Assembly (NCBI GenBank): GCA_023897205.1
Contig: JAHWDD010000006.1
Location: 4,278,001-4,342,000 of the forward strand
Source of the DNA: Exophiala sp. HKRS030
Lineage: Eukaryota; Ascomycota; Eurotiomycetes; Chaetothyriales; Herpotrichiellaceae
Direction of reading: 5' to 3'
DNA length: 64,000 bases
Below are positions 1 to 13,500 of this stretch, piece by piece; position 1 is the stretch's first letter; each line of letters opens with the position of its first letter. The translations under genes and the position numbers were made by a program. The notes below the pieces were generated by a model, which was given only the letters and a program-made list of their open reading frames with translations, ran no database searches and was not told the DNA's origin.

Positions 1-3000
1 TGACATCAACTGTGGCTTTGCCTTTACCACGGGATCCATTATCCTCATCCGCGATCTCGCTCGGTTGAGCGCGCTTTCGTCGTAACGATCTCGCTACTTC
101 CATCTTTCGCCAATCGTCCCAGACTTTGGTACTCATCCCTGGACCCCATACACGTCGACGACAAAGTTCGCATACTTGACCTCTTGGCCGCCAGCCTCTT
201 TGTCTGAGAGCCGTTACTGCATCAAGACTTACAAAAACGTCTTTGTCCAACATTGAGTTCGACAGTGAAAGAAGTGATTCTTCGTATGCATACGCCGAGA
301 ATATGGATTTGATTACGTTGCGAAGTTCCGACAATGAAGGGCTTGCTTCGGCGGCGTGAGTCAGGAATGCTCGTAGAATTCGGAGAAACATCATGTCACG
401 GGCTCCCGAGGTTTCCCGAATTGAAGTCGTACTTGCTAACAATGCTGTGAAGACTTGCTGAATGGTGTTTCGAAGTGATGTGTTAATCGTACTGTCCTCG
501 TCGTTGTGTTCGTTTGCTGAATATGTAGAAAAATCGCGAGCAATCCCAACCACGGAGATGATGATATCAAGCCATAGGCTTTCTTCGAAGGAGAGAGCTC
601 GATTGGCACTGACTGATCGTCGGGGGACTTGGCAACACCAGCAGCCTTTGGAGCATTTTTCATCTGTTCTTGGCAAAGCCAAATGCCGACAAGGGAATAT
701 TTGTCTATAGCCTCGAGCAATCCGTCACTGGAGTGTCTGATCGAAGCGTTGTCTTCACTATTGGCTGAGCTTGGTGTCAATGATCGAAGAGCTGAACCTA
801 GAAAGGCCAGGTGTTTTGTCAGGCGTTGCATGGCTTCCTTGACATGGCCTTGCCGTACTTGTAGAATTACGGCCGCATCAATAATGCCATTTTCCTCGAT
901 TGCTGGTAGAACTTCTTCAAGACGTAGATCGCCTTCCTGAATGTGCTCGATATATTCTCGAACATGCGATGGTTCGAATTGGCACAAGAGTCGAACGTAG
1001 AGTTCCTTTGTCTCGTTTGGATATGCCTTTTTTCGCGTAGGTTGGCCTCCTGTTTCAAACAATGTCTTCAGATATTCAAACTGACTGAACTCATCTGCAT
1101 TCAGGACGGCGAGGAACGTTGGATGCATGTCTGAAGCTACTTCGTCAATTGTTAACGCAGTCTTTTGAACATCAATATCAACAAGGTCAAGAGCATGTTC
1201 TTCAATCTTCTTCCTGACCTCTTTACGTTGTTGTTCCAGTAGGAGAGATCGTGGTCTTAAGCATTCCAAGATTACTGCAAATACCTCTTCTTGATCCTCC
1301 TTGTCCACGAAGTAGGTGTGGATGAGATCAGAAAACTGATGTTCCTGCTTGTATACTGCTTTGAGTACTCTGTGGAAACGTGCTTCCTGGAGTAAAGGTA
1401 CCAATGCGAGTATGTTTGGCGGTTGGAAAATGGACAGTAAATACTCCACACTAAGTTGGGCATCTTCTCGCATTTCTTCGTCAGGATAGCGGCAAAGACG
1501 AGTGAAAATCTCTTGAAGAACGCTGCCAGAAAGCATCATATGTTGTGGATATTTCGCGAGGTTGCGAGCCACAAACATATCCAGATATATGGTTTCCTCT
1601 GTGTCAAAACCGGTCGACATGATATCCAACAATATACGCGCAATATACTGCCGTGTATATGTACGACTGGATTGTGCTTGCTCCAACACATCATCATCGT
1701 CGGCAGAATTTAGAAAACTGTCCTCAAACGCCTCGTTTAGTGCCGCAATGAAATTCGATGCATCAAAGTGCAGCACTCTAGTCAACGCGACAAACGAATC
1801 TGCTGTCGATTTGTTGCGATTAGGTTTGCTCGTCTCAGAAGCGCCATTGACAGAGGGAACCCCGGAGAAGAAATAGTCATAAACCTGAGACTTTGCTTCT
1901 CTAGCAACTTCATCGTCCATGTCATCTCCTGTTGGATAGACACGGGTTGTGAGTATAAAGGAAATGTACGGGAAGAGCTTTTGTGCTAAAGCATATCGGT
2001 CGCCAGCGTTCAATCCTTTCTGGGCAAGTCCTTCTGACATATCTGCAAAGCCGAGCAAGAGTGTGATGGGTGTCGTATAGTCTCGTAATGCAGTGGTCCA
2101 AACATAGATATAAGCATCGTAAAGGTTATAGCGTTTGCATAAGGTTGTGACTTGATCAAGATCCATTGTAGACGTGTCGAGCATGCAAATGATCTCCTCT
2201 AGGGTCGATGGGGTATGAGTGGTGACAAAATGGCTGATCAAAGTCTTTAGTGCGGGTGGAGGAAGAGAAGTTATGGTCCGGTCAAGTATGTAGGGTTCCA
2301 AAACATCGATGAACAGAGGCCCTGTGTCGTGATCGTCATACCAGGAGAAGATTTCATCGAACAAAAAATCGCGGTCTTGCATGATAAGGCAGGCTTTTAT
2401 ACAAGCATCTGCCAGCTCGACCATCTGGGGCTTCTCGATTGGTTCATTTCCAGCGTGTTGATTCTTGCCAAAGGCATATCTCAGAGAAGCGCTGATCATT
2501 TCGAAGAGTCGTTCACTAACTGTCTCGAATCGAACATTGTCATCTTCGGGTAGACCAATTGTCGCCTTTTCTCCTTGGCCGATATAATACTTCGTTGCGA
2601 GACGAATCGCGCCTATGAAGTCGCCCACATTCATCAAAGCAATAAGACGATCTGCCCAATTTGTCAATGCGCCAGTCCATACGTCGCTCGATCCGAGTAG
2701 AAACAGCCTTCCTTTGTAAGCGCGGAAGCTCATATGAAATGCATCGGCAACAACCCCGTGCATCGAGGAGTCTTCTTCGTCTAGTTGCTCAATGATTGTG
2801 ATTAATTGTTGCGAATACAAGTCGACATGATAGACGTTCTTTTTCAGCAAGTCAAACGCTTCGGTCACATGCATTGAAATATCTTCAACAATAAGAAGCT
2901 GCTGAGTAATGGTAAGAACGGCTAGAACTGATTTGTTCAACCATTGGACTGCAACAATCGCCTCTTCTGATTGGAATCGACTGCGCGCAAGGAATTGCAA

Positions 3001-4500
3001 CTCTGGGGGCTTGTCTTTGTCCGTATCATTCTCGGGTTCAACTTCGTGGACCTCAAGAACAGTCAAAATATTGGACCAAGCGTATACTAATTTAGTTTTG
3101 GAGACCTGGGTGTCCGACTTGAGCTTGATGGCAGGGAACCAGGCGAGCGCAGCAGTCATAGCACTGTGGGCAGCGACTTCTTTCGGACGCGCAGCTTTGT
3201 GTTGAGTTTGTGCAATGGGAGTTGTGGAGACGATGACCAATAGATACGGGGTTAACATAGCGACCAGGCCGAGGCCATCAGTCTTCTGCTCAATGTTACC
3301 CAGTGGCAACGGCGAGAATGCAAGGACAGAGCTCTTCTTCAGAGGTTTGGTATTACGAGAGACCAATTCGGGATATCTGCCCAGGATGCGGGTAGTTCGC
3401 ACAACTCGACCGACGGCGCCCATTCCTCTAGTCGCCAGATGAGAGAAGGCCATGCCTTTATCATCGGCGGACACCAAAGCAGTGTGTCTGTAGCCAAGGA
3501 AACCGATATGAGGAATGATGCTACCCTCAATATGGCCATCCCCACGTCTGGCCTGAGCCTGAGAGTTGTCTATGGGCGGAATATGTAGAAACGGTCTGGC
3601 AGGGCGAGCAAGTTCCCACGTAAAGATATGACCGCTTGCATGACCTACAGCGATTGTTGTCTGGTCTGCGGAGATGGCGATTGATGTTACAGCGCCACTT
3701 TCGGCGGATTTTGTCCCACTTCCCACAATGGCCTTGTGATTCTGTTGATGATCGAATACCAGTACGAGGCCCTTGGAAGTGCCAACCACAAGCTGATCGG
3801 CGGCGGCAAGGCACGTCGGAGTCCCAAAATTTCGCTTCCCCAACTCAGAGAATATCTGCCCAGAAATCTTTCTGAATTTGTTCCATCTGATGACATCCCA
3901 TGGTGTAGTCGACTCGTCGGTTTCGGAAGGAGGTGGATGTGTAAAGCTCGCGACCGAGGTTTGGCGAGAATGTCTTCCTAGGAAGGCCGGCGAAGCAGAT
4001 CGTAGAGGAGATAGCTGGGAGCTAGAGAGGCGAGATTGGAAGCGGATATCGAAAGGACGGTGGACGGAGGAAGGACTCCCTCGGCGAGCAGGGCTTCTTA
4101 AGGAGGCGCTCTCGCTACGCGGGGAAGAAAGGAGTGACCCTTGAGCAGAAGGAGTATCGTCCGGGTTGGAGAAAGAATCATCGACGCTATGATCAATATG
4201 TTGGAGCGGAGGAATTGTCGAATCGTCGAGACCGTTTGCTAGGTCTTGATTGCTTTCAGGTGCGTCCGAAGTAACGTCTTGTAAAGGTTGCTCAGAGTTC
4301 TGGTGTTCCTGTAAGCTCTTTGGTTCTGATTGATCTGGGGTGGAGGGGCCTATAGTAGGAATTATATCGGGAATGTCATCATGAGCGGTTTCGTCGAGGG
4401 CATCATGGAGGCCACCATTTTGAAGTCGGTGATGGCTCGAAGGAGAAGATTGTTCCTGCTCGCGGAGGATATTCTCGCCCTCATCTGGGGTCGAGTTCAT
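1..4500 (-). CDS. VPS8: Vps8, CORVET complex subunit (3' end off the left edge; apparent frameshift)
   Basis: Vps8 is a core subunit of the endosomal CORVET tethering complex, which acts with Rab5-type GTPases in early endosome fusion. The start is the ATG at 4500. A disordered Ser/Pro-rich N-terminus (about 1-195) is followed by a beta-propeller region (about 200-450), then the Vps8 signature region around residues 600-790 beginning near DVWTGALTNW, then a helical solenoid. The first frame stays open to 436, but from about 625 leftwards the conserved sequence (SFEESLWLD, then a C-terminal RING-like CELCRRRVWG near 145-172) is in another frame and runs past position 1. One extra G in the G run at 622-626 would join the frames. 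A 56-nt intron could also join them but its GTGTTG donor is poor. No other intron is needed. It is transcribed away from PEX13. Identity is very likely; the frame break is probably a sequence error. Confidence 0.93.
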
Positions 4501-5701
4501 CGAGCTAAGACGGTCACAATCATTGCATCGGAGAGAGACACACGGTAGGTTCCTAGGGGAACGGTGTCACACAGGCTGGAAAGTATTGGGAGTCGATACT
4601 ACCGGAGCACTCAAGTGGAAGGTTGTGGATTGCTAGCAGGTGAACCGATGGCTAGTGAGGACGAAATTTATCGGTATGGGAATGTAGTATGCGCCTGTTG
4701 CTTTGTGGAGACTTCATAGATATGCTGTTGGAGGAAATCTGTTGTGTCGTTATACATACAACATGTGGTACTGTCTTCTTGGGAGTCGCGGCCTGTGGGC
4801 TTGCGCAGTGCCAATCATGTGATCAGCATGTCAGCCTGGTGGGCATGGGCTTCTGCGTGGCTTCTGCTATGGGCATGCCATTCTGACAGTTTGACTGCAC
4901 CGTAGCATCTCTACTGCGGAACTTAAAGTATCGCGAGTAGTCCGGGGTTTCCACGTTTCCGTCACGTGCTTATGTAAGGCACCAAATGGTTGGTGTTCGA
5001 CAATTCACCACACTTGGAATCACCATAGTTGATATCATCCTTCATCAGAAAGGGACGAAGATCATCACGCTCTCTGCTAGAATTCAAACAAGCCCTAGAC
5101 TAAGGAAAACAATTCCCTGGGCTACTTAAGTCATCAAGACTTGAACATGGCGGCTCATCGTTCTAGCGTGTTGTTTGGTTGCACCTCAGAAGTATTGCCA
5201 AATCGATGATATAAACGATAAGTGCATTCAGTACAAAGCCTGGATTCAAGCCACACCCGAATTTTACCGAGAAGCAAAAAGAATGAAGATTGATATATAC
5301 CCCGTCCTTCAAGACTCGACTCTCGACCCATGGGGATGTCCTCCAGCGGGGATCGATATCTTGGCAACCCTCTTCCATTGATTGGCTGAAAGATCCGCAA
5401 GTTCTGTCTTTCACAAACCTGCACGCACCCTCGCTCTGGTTCTGGTTATGCCACCCGCACCTCGGCATCTTTTTTGCTAATCCAGCCACTCACCTCAGTC
5501 ATCTCAATTCATCTCATCTCAATCTTCATTTATCTCAATTTGCTTCTCTCCTGGACGCATTCTATTCAGCCATCATAGTTCAACGCCCTCGACCACTACT
5601 GCATCCATCACACCTTCGCCCCACGGCTTTCCCGTCGCCGACGCGTTTCTATCCATCCCATCTCTTAACCTTCATCGCCACATGCAGCATGCCGAGATAA
5701 C
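4501..5701. other. Divergent intergenic region between VPS8 and PEX13
   Basis: This 1.2 kb stretch holds both promoters and 5' leaders. Open frames here are short and show no family I recognise. A TCACGTG E-box-like core lies near 4962-4968. The part just before PEX13 (5500-5700) is pyrimidine-rich, as fungal leaders often are. Confidence 0.6.
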
Positions 5702-7245
5702 ATGACGAGTGTATCGCCGCCCAAACCGTGGGAGCGTGCTGGTTCGACAGGTAAGACGACATACATGACCACCTAAGTCACCTAGTTGAACTCCCTCTAA
5801 TCTGGATCCAAGCGCCCTTCGATTCCACAGCCATGACAGCTCCTTCGTCCACTTTTCCATCCACAGATTCGACAACCTCTTCCGCTCCAGCTCTACCAGA
5901 TCGCCCCTCAACCCTCAACAATGTAGTCAATCAAACCGCTTCCAACTATGCCAACCAAAATCGTTTTGGTACTACCGCAAATGCCTACTCCTCTCCCTAC
6001 TCCTCCTACTCTTCCCCATACTCTCGTTTTGGTGCCGGTGGGATGGGTGGCATGTATGGTGGAATGGGCGGGATGTATGGCGGCGGTGGTTATGGGTATG
6101 GAAGTGGCATGTATGGCAACAGCATGTATGGAGGCGGCTATGGGGGAGGCTTTCCCGGCATGCCAGGCGACCCAAACAATCCCAATAATATGAGTCTCAC
6201 ACAATCCTGGAATCAGAGCACTGCCGCAACCTTTCAGATTATGGAAAGCATCGTTGGTGCCTTTGGGGGTTTTGCTCAGATGCTGGAAAGTGCCTATATG
6301 ACTACACATTCTTCTTTTTTTGGTAGGCAACACTTACACCATACTCTTCAACTTTACTAACTCTCTACAGCAATGGTTTCCATGGCCGAACAGCTAGGGA
6401 ATCTTCGCCAAACGCTCGGCAGCATACTTGGAATCTATACATTAATGCGATGGATCCGTACTCTCCTCGCCAAGCTCACTGGACGTCCACCACCGGCTGA
6501 TGCCACAGCCCTCACACCCGCCAACTTTTCCTCATTTCTTAACGGTGGTGTTCCACCAACCACACTCCCAGATGGCTCTCCCGCGCCACCTCGCCCATCC
6601 AAGAAGCCGCTCATCATGTTTGCGCTGGCGGCCTTTGGTCTTCCTTACTTGATGGGTAAACTCATCCGTGCTATGGCACGAACCCAAGAAGAGGAACAAC
6701 GTCGGCAACAAGAACAGATGTCCTCCTCTTTGTCATATGTCAACCAAAATGGCGAACAAGTCCCTATCGACCCCAGGAAACTTGACTTCTGCCGTGTTAT
6801 CTATGACTACAACCCAGCGGCCAATTCTGTCGGTCTAGATCTCCAGGTGAAAAAAGGGGATTTCGTCGCAGTTTTGTCCAAGACAGATCCTGCTGGAAAC
6901 CCTTCCGAATGGTGGCGATGTCGCGCCAGAGATGGCAAACAAGGCTATCTCCCATCGCCATACCTCGAACCTATTCAAAGACCTGCTCAACGCACACAAC
7001 CACAGATCACCGAAGGAGTAGCCACTGCTTCTGCACCAGGTTCGCGTACCACCACCATGAAGGGTTCAGAACCTATCACAGCGGCTACGAAATTATTGGA
7101 AGAAGGAAACCGAACTAGAAGTCTAACTTCGGTTTATAGCGGAAGCACTGTGAATGCTGCGGATGCAAAAGTTCCGATCCCGGTGGGTGGAAAGGGAGGA
7201 GAGATATCAGCAGAAAGCTTCCAGAAGAGCGCTTTCTATTCCTGA
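5702..7245 (+). CDS. PEX13: Peroxin 13, peroxisomal import docking protein
   Basis: Pex13 is a peroxisomal membrane protein of the Pex13-Pex14-Pex17 docking complex that receives cargo-loaded Pex5. I read three exons: 5702-5750, 5813-6322 and 6371-7245, giving 477 aa. The N-terminus carries the family motif PPKPWERAG. A Gly/Met/Tyr-rich stretch (about residues 89-132) follows, then a conserved region, a hydrophobic segment near 267-290 (ALAAFGLPYLMG) and an SH3 domain near 328-388 with ALYDY-like VIYDY and WWRCR. Intron 1 (from GTAAGA at 5751) has two in-frame acceptors 18 nt apart, after 5812 and after 5830; the second gives 471 aa. Intron 2 is 48 nt (6323-6370) and its removal fuses SSFF to AMVSM. 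The C-terminal tail after the SH3 domain is low complexity. Confidence 0.95.
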
Positions 7246-7854
7246 TGGGCACGAAGCCGCGTCTTATCGGCATGAGAAGTCTCAAGATGATGATCTGGGA
7301 GCGATAGCAGCAAATTCGACCAGTTCGTACGTTTCGTACTGAGTTTGGAAGTCTTGCATCAAATTCACGAAAGCAACTCGATTTTGCTTAAGCTGAGAAG
7401 GAGAGGAAGGGTTTGATCTTTCTTGGGGCGATTTGGAAAAGTAACACTGATACCACGAGGAGGAGCGGTTCGGAGTTGCACCGTTATATATAATGAATGA
7501 CCTTCAGCTAATGGCTCTATATGTTCTTCCATTTCCATTTCCCTTTCCCTTTCCGTATCCAATCCAACTCCCAACGCTAGACTTATACCGTCAACCACCA
7601 ATAAATCAATGATTGATTTTTACATAACCTAATAGCGAACAATTCCACAACGTCTACAAAGTAGATCAGCAATACCTGTCAACGATACGATCACAGCACA
7701 ATTTCACGTCCATTGACAGGTGATTGTTACAACTCCAAGCTATGCGGCAGTCAACTCAACCCAACTCAACTCAGCGCACCGAATGCTTTACACACCGAAC
7801 GAGCCGAGGGAAGTAAGTAAGACGGACTATATCTCCTAGCCCAACTGCTTTCGT

Positions 7855-7886
7855 GCTCCCTAGCTCCCTGGCTCCCTGACTCCCTA
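7855..7886. repeat. 8-bp tandem repeat, about four copies
   Basis: Imperfect copies of gctccct plus one variable base follow each other without gaps. It is a small non-coding minisatellite. Confidence 0.8.
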
Positions 7887-8291
7887 ATCCCCCTCCTCCG
7901 CTCCCTTTCCTTCCCCACCGGCAACCAGGAGTCAAGATCACGCAACGAACGAGGCCCTTTCTATCAACTAGAGTTGAGAGTCCTCCAACGCCTTACTACC
8001 TAATCACCGCCGTTCGCGAAGACACCGAACACCGGAAACCGCACCGCGATGCAGGTGTATGTAGGGAGGGTATGAGCCAGCCTTGTGCGTGGTCCCAAAA
8101 GTCGGATTCTGCGCACGCGCATAGAATCGATCGATAATACCCGTCTCCTCGACGTTCTAGATGCGTATCTCTGGAAGCGAGGGCTATTCTTCCGTCCTTA
8201 ACCTTGTCGTGATGACTTGTTACTACGTTTCAGCAGCGTAAGCGATGGGGACGTGGGAGGACAATCGGATTTACATGGGCCATCTTCAGAC

Positions 8292-8325
8292 GAGATGACA
8301 TGAGATGACATGAGATGAGATGACA
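8292..8325. repeat. 10-bp tandem repeat (GAGATGACAT), about three copies
   Basis: Two exact and one degenerate copy of the unit lie in non-coding DNA. Confidence 0.8.
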
Positions 8326-8897
8326 CCGCCTCTGCATTCGACACTGTCTAAGCGGTCCCGGATTGGCGGGGAGATGGAAAATGGAATTTGTCAAACAAGC
8401 GATTATGTTAACAAGTGATAGGATTGGATAAATGCCCAGAGACCAGAGACCAAAGACCAGATGCCAGAGAACAATAATGATAAAAATTCCCCAAATCCGT
8501 CAATAAACGCAAAGAACCCCGATCATAAGATTCGAAAAAACAAAGCTACTATCCGTTCCGTGCCAATTGCCCAATTTCATGTCACCCAACTGTGCGACTC
8601 CGTCCCCAATCCGGTACCTGTTGTCCTGAACCCGATGCAAAATGAGCATACCATGTCCGATTTTTTCCGATATGATACTGTTTTTCTCCCATTGTGAATA
8701 TAAGATTGCAGATTCAAGAATACAAAGGTGAGCGAGAAAACAACCAAACAAACACAAAAAGCGAAACCGTATCTTCCTTTCCCCATAAATGGCGATATCC
8801 GTGGGTGGTGCTGTTGTAAACCCCTCGAAGCCCAAGAGATGAGAAACCTGACTAAAACAAGGATTACCTCGATTTTAGCCATTTGTGATGCAGTTAC

Positions 8898-10541
8898 TTA
8901 GCTTACACAGCTGATGAGCCGACAGTACTGTATATCCTGCGGATGCAAGTGGTAAGGAGGAGACACGGCCTCCTTCATGAAAGTTTCAGGCGGCCAAGTT
9001 GTTTGGTTGTCCGCTTTGCTGTGGTGATAAGGAAGGTGGCAGGTGTTAGCTGGTCGTTCGCCTGTATGTCGGGAATGGAGATGCGAGCAGTTTAAGAGCA
9101 AAGGGAGGAGGGAGAGCGAGAGGGACAGGGAAAGGAAGAAGAAGTAGGTGCTTACCACGACGGTTGTCCATCGAGCGGTCACTTTCGTCATCGTCGCTCG
9201 AGTCGTCGGTGCTTTCATCACTTTCGTATGGCTCGTCACGACTGCTCCTGCTCCCAGCTGACCCAGTCGCGCCGTTCACCACCAGTGGTCCAGAGTGACC
9301 TGTCGTGGTGGCATTGCGAGTGCTTTTCTCTGACTGGCCCGACACGGAGACGGAGGCGCCAGCTCGATTGCTTTTTGATTTGGTGCTGTTGCTGGTGCCA
9401 TTGCTACGGACTGACTCGCGTCTCGAGTGGGTTGGTTTGGATGATGATGAAGAGTCGTCTTTGGCGTGCTTCACACTAATCTTGCGGCTTCCCATTTGTA
9501 GACCATCGAGGTTGTGAATAGCGTTGATAGCTTGAGCAGGAGTTGCGTACACTGCTTTGGCTGAGCCCTTACTTTTGCCCGGAGAGCGAGGATCTGGATG
9601 GAGTTCCACGTATTTGACTGATCCGTATCGTCGTAACAGCTGGCTTAGCTCGTGCTCCGATTGGGAGTATGGTAAGCCAGAGATGAAGATTACGCAACTG
9701 CTTTCGTTCGAGTTACGGGGATTGCTGTTTGTGGGTGAACCGCTGTTGCCTCTGGATCTCAAAGGAGCAGAAGAGTTCGTCGGGGCATGCTCCATACTGT
9801 AAGGAGCGCTCCTGTAGCTCGTTATGTTGACATCCATGTTGGCATATCCACCCACACGATTCGCACAAAGGTGTGGACCTGTTACTGTAGCGATGTTAGG
9901 GACATTGTTGACCATGGCGTATGGTTGAGCATAACCAGATGGTAACTGTTGGTGGGTGACAGGTGCAAGTGGAGGTTTGGTGCTGGACTTTTTATCAGTT
10001 TCAGGATCACGCAAGAATTTCCTGATACATACAAACAACTTTGTGCGTTAGACGATACAGGTTCTTGCAAGGCCTTGGTCTGAGGTCTCTGTACCATACC
10101 AGCGGTTCGAGTCATTGGAATGATTGGTTTCAAAATGTCGGGTTTCTCGAGAACAGCAAGAGAAACCTCGACAGAGAGGCCATTCCAACCACGTTGGCAA
10201 AAGTTATCTGCCTTGATGTAAGTGCCCGTGGCATGGCGATGAAAGCGATCTGGGAACATACCAAAAACTTGCTGGGCAGCGACCTTGCCTTTGATAGTGC
10301 AATGTCCCACCTGTGGCCCATCACGGGTTTGGAAGACTTCAGCTTTCAAACTTTGCTCTCCTCCAAGCATTCTTGTCATATCCTTGAGTTCCTGCCATCG
10401 ACATGCACGTGGTATCTGAACTCTGACTTAGCATTTGGCTCGGACTCATTTGGATATTGGAGAGCATACATCCTTGACGAGAATGATGTATTGCTGCTCG
10501 TCTTTGCTGAGTTCTCTCGCGTGACGACGTTCATGAGGCAT
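8898..10541 (-). CDS. RRM-domain RNA-binding protein with conserved N-terminal module
   Basis: I read four exons: 10541-10470, 10391-10095, 10038-9156 and 9061-8898, giving 471 aa. The first starts MPHERRHARE. Exon 2 encodes a well-structured module (GTYIKADNFC, GWNGLSVEVSL) that I do not recognise. Exon 3 holds a classical RRM with RNP2-like CVIFISGLPY and an RNP1-equivalent KGSAKAVYAT, followed by a Ser/Asn-rich and acidic tail. A role in mRNA control is inferred from the RRM only. The exon 2-3 junction is the least certain: a GTACAG donor at 10094 and a CAAAG acceptor at 10039 keep the frame. The last intron has a second possible acceptor about 35 nt further on that would end the protein earlier. 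About 3 kb without genes lies upstream. Confidence 0.75.
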
Positions 10542-13500
10542 GATTGCTGAATATGTCAAAGATGACAGCTGGAAAGACGAAAAATCTCTGGCTGGATATG
10601 ACGGATGTCTTATCGTCACTCGAGGATATGATGAGAAAGTGGCCAATGAATCTGACACTCCTGTTGGCAAGTTTCTTCACCGCAACTGTGTGGGAATAAT
10701 ATGTGGAGGTCTGGCTTTATAGATCTAATGTGATGCATGTCATATGTGATAGAACATCCAAGAAACGTAGTATAGACGGGGAATCGGAAGTGATCGATCT
10801 GGTGTGGGTCCCCCTGGGACGAGGCTGCACAAAAGCTGAATGCAACTCGGTAGTCAATGGTGGCGTTTCTCGATAAGGATGACTCGGATTGTCAGAGCAA
10901 GATGCAAGCCACTGTTTTGCATGAGCTCATGAACACTGTGATGCTGGAAAACAGACAATAAGTTGCTTGTCGAGTTGGCTATGCGAAAGCGTCTGGTTTA
11001 ATTTATAGTTCTGATACTGTCCATCCGGCTCGATCTTTGCGGCACGAAGCTTTCAATGTCTCTTGTCAAGATGGCTCATGATGGGTGACATTGATAACGG
11101 ACACAGTGGGCTGTGATGGATGTGGTCAAGACATTCTCCCACGATCATTGCAATCGAGGCCAATTCTGCCCCCTGTCATATGCTTGAGGTGATGATATAC
11201 ATGCAGTAGCGAGATCTGAGATCTGATATATCATCGCCCCGTTATGTGGCCGGAGCAATAGCAAGCCATCCAAATCCATGGATATTCAACGCATGCTCAG
11301 GGTGCGTTGATGGACCGGGAAGATAGGCATGCCAACCATGAACGCGTCGTGAATTGTGACGGGTCTACCCTTGTCCAACATTTCCAGGTTGCAATGCTGA
11401 AATGACCATGCGGAGAAGCAAGTATGTCCAGGATCAACCACATGATCAAGCAGCAGGGAGCATTGTAGATGGAGCGGAGATGCTGCGAGGACGGTACAGT
11501 ACGTGGTAGCAGGGTTCGTTTGCAAACCAATCGGTGAAGTCCAAGACTCGAGCCTGCGAAAAATCCCACATTGGTGGATACTAGGTTTTCGGATTCACAG
11601 TTGATGCTTTCAACAGCGGCCCACGAATGTCAGGACTCAGCCGTCGGGTCCGATGTACAGATGTGGACCGTTTGGCCCGAAGAGGATGATGGGTTCAAGT
11701 GATGCCCCGAAGAACGAATCAAGGGAGCCACAAGCGAGTGAGGCATTCCCCTTATTACCTAAAAGGGGTCAGATCGATCCTCCTAGATCGTTAGCGGGGC
11801 GGGCGTATGCTAAGCGCTAGATTAAGCTGAAAGATCCGAGATCTGGTCTTCATTGACAGAGATGGCATTAGGTTGAGGCTTTTTGGACGTCGGAGAACCG
11901 GTTGGAAAAGAGCGCCGGGTCGTGTCGAGGCGTTGGGACTGGTGACATCCAACTGGGCTGCACGGCTCGACGAATTCAAAATGTAGGCGCTGGCAAACTT
12001 TGTAATGATCGACAGGCCTCGATGAAAACTTAGCAACCTACCGTGCCTACCTACTCAAGCCCTGTTTGTCTCTCTTTCCTCTCGTCCGAATTCAATGCAC
12101 GCACTCCTGGTACAGGGCGCGATAGAATGCCTGAGGTAGAATTGGGGAATGTCGGTGGCGTTGCCATAAACATGAAATGAGTGGTGCCTCGCGTGAAGTG
12201 GCTTTTTCTCTACGATCCTACGACGGTGTCGGGCGGATCCAGAAGTTCGGAACAGGCAAGTAGACATCCGAGATTTTGAAGGCCTGCGATATGCACGATA
12301 GCGGCATTGGCTTTGCATCTAACCGAACGACTGAAGGGGAACTGTCTACGGGTACCTTGTTTGGGGTAACACTGACCCCAGAAATGTGTGCTAATATCGT
12401 CTGCAATGGCCACATCTGGTGGAGTTGTGGATGGTTGAAACGGATCCAGGCTGCGGACAATGGTCATCGTTCTGTCAGCCCGCGGGAACGGATGGCAACA
12501 CCCGGCAGGAAGTGTCAACCATTGCGTGAATCGTTTTCGTCCCTTTAAGTTTCAAGTTCGGATTCAGGATGGCAGGGAAATAATCTGTTCAAGTGGGTGG
12601 GTTTACGGGACGACATAATCATGGCAGGCCTAGTCATGGATGAAAAAGCAAGAAGAAGGACAGAGACAAAGATTTATCTGGATGATAGATATCTTAGATG
12701 GGAAAAATGTACAGAGCCACAATCTTCTGAGCAACACTGTACAGAGGAAATCTTTGAAGAGAGTATTATGCTGAAAGGCACCATCCTGCTAGATCCTGGA
12801 GGGTGTACCCTGGAAATGGCAGATCGCTGCCTAGGATCTAGGATGAACATGACAGGGATGTGAAACCTACCTGCCGGAAGGTTCATCCATCCACTGATCA
12901 TGGGGTTTGCCACACCTATTGTGAAGGTATGAACATTGTTTCTACAAAGCCTGCACTGAACCACAAGGGATCAGGTTGGGAGACGGATACATTTCGTTTT
13001 GATATTGTACAGAACCACGAGCTGACAGCATGGTTGGTGCTTGCATCGGCATGCACAAGCTTGCCACGTTTTATCGGTCAAATCTGATGTAAGAAAAAAC
13101 CACAGTGGATGATGGATACGGTTTATTGTACCTGCATTGCATACTGAAGAACCGTCCAAGCATGTATAACTTTGCATATCGTCCGACGGGTGATGAAGAC
13201 AAATACCAATCGGAGGGTTCTGCCAGCACATTGGTGGCAGATTGCTCAGCTTCACACTGAACGCCTGGACGGGATGAAGTCGGAAATATTGCCAAATGGC
13301 CCGACTTAATCTCTGTACCAGGCTTGACCCATCACGTCGGCTCGGTGGTAGTACAGTGTGACTGAAGCGGTTCGCTGGCCGAATGTTTCCTCCTGAATCA
13401 CTACCAATAAGATCGATCGAATCTTTTTGCCATTGTTTTATTCTGTGAATGCACGAGGTTGATTGTTGCTCGAAATTGGGACAGATGCAAGATCTAGATC

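Larger units (their letters stand above)
7246..8897. other. Convergent intergenic region, PEX13 to RRM gene, with short tandem repeats
   Basis: No gene is supported in these 1.65 kb. They hold the 3' regions of PEX13 and of the minus-strand RRM gene. Simple repeats include an 8-bp GCTCCCTR-type unit four times at 7855-7886 and a GAGATGACAT unit at 8292-8325. Confidence 0.55.

Noticed and set aside
560..640. A 56-nt intron instead of a frameshift in VPS8
   Set aside because: A GTGTTG donor to a CGAAG acceptor would also restore the frame, but the donor is poor, there is no branch-site match, and the same single-base defect in five other genes makes a missing G more likely. It is not excluded.
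5908..6333. Minus-strand frame rich in His/Thr/Ala opposite PEX13
   Set aside because: It is the complement of the Gly/Met/Tyr repeat of Pex13 and has no independent support.
10100..10112. tRNA B-box-like GGTTCGAGTCA
   Set aside because: It lies inside the RRM gene and no cloverleaf or A-box can be drawn around it.
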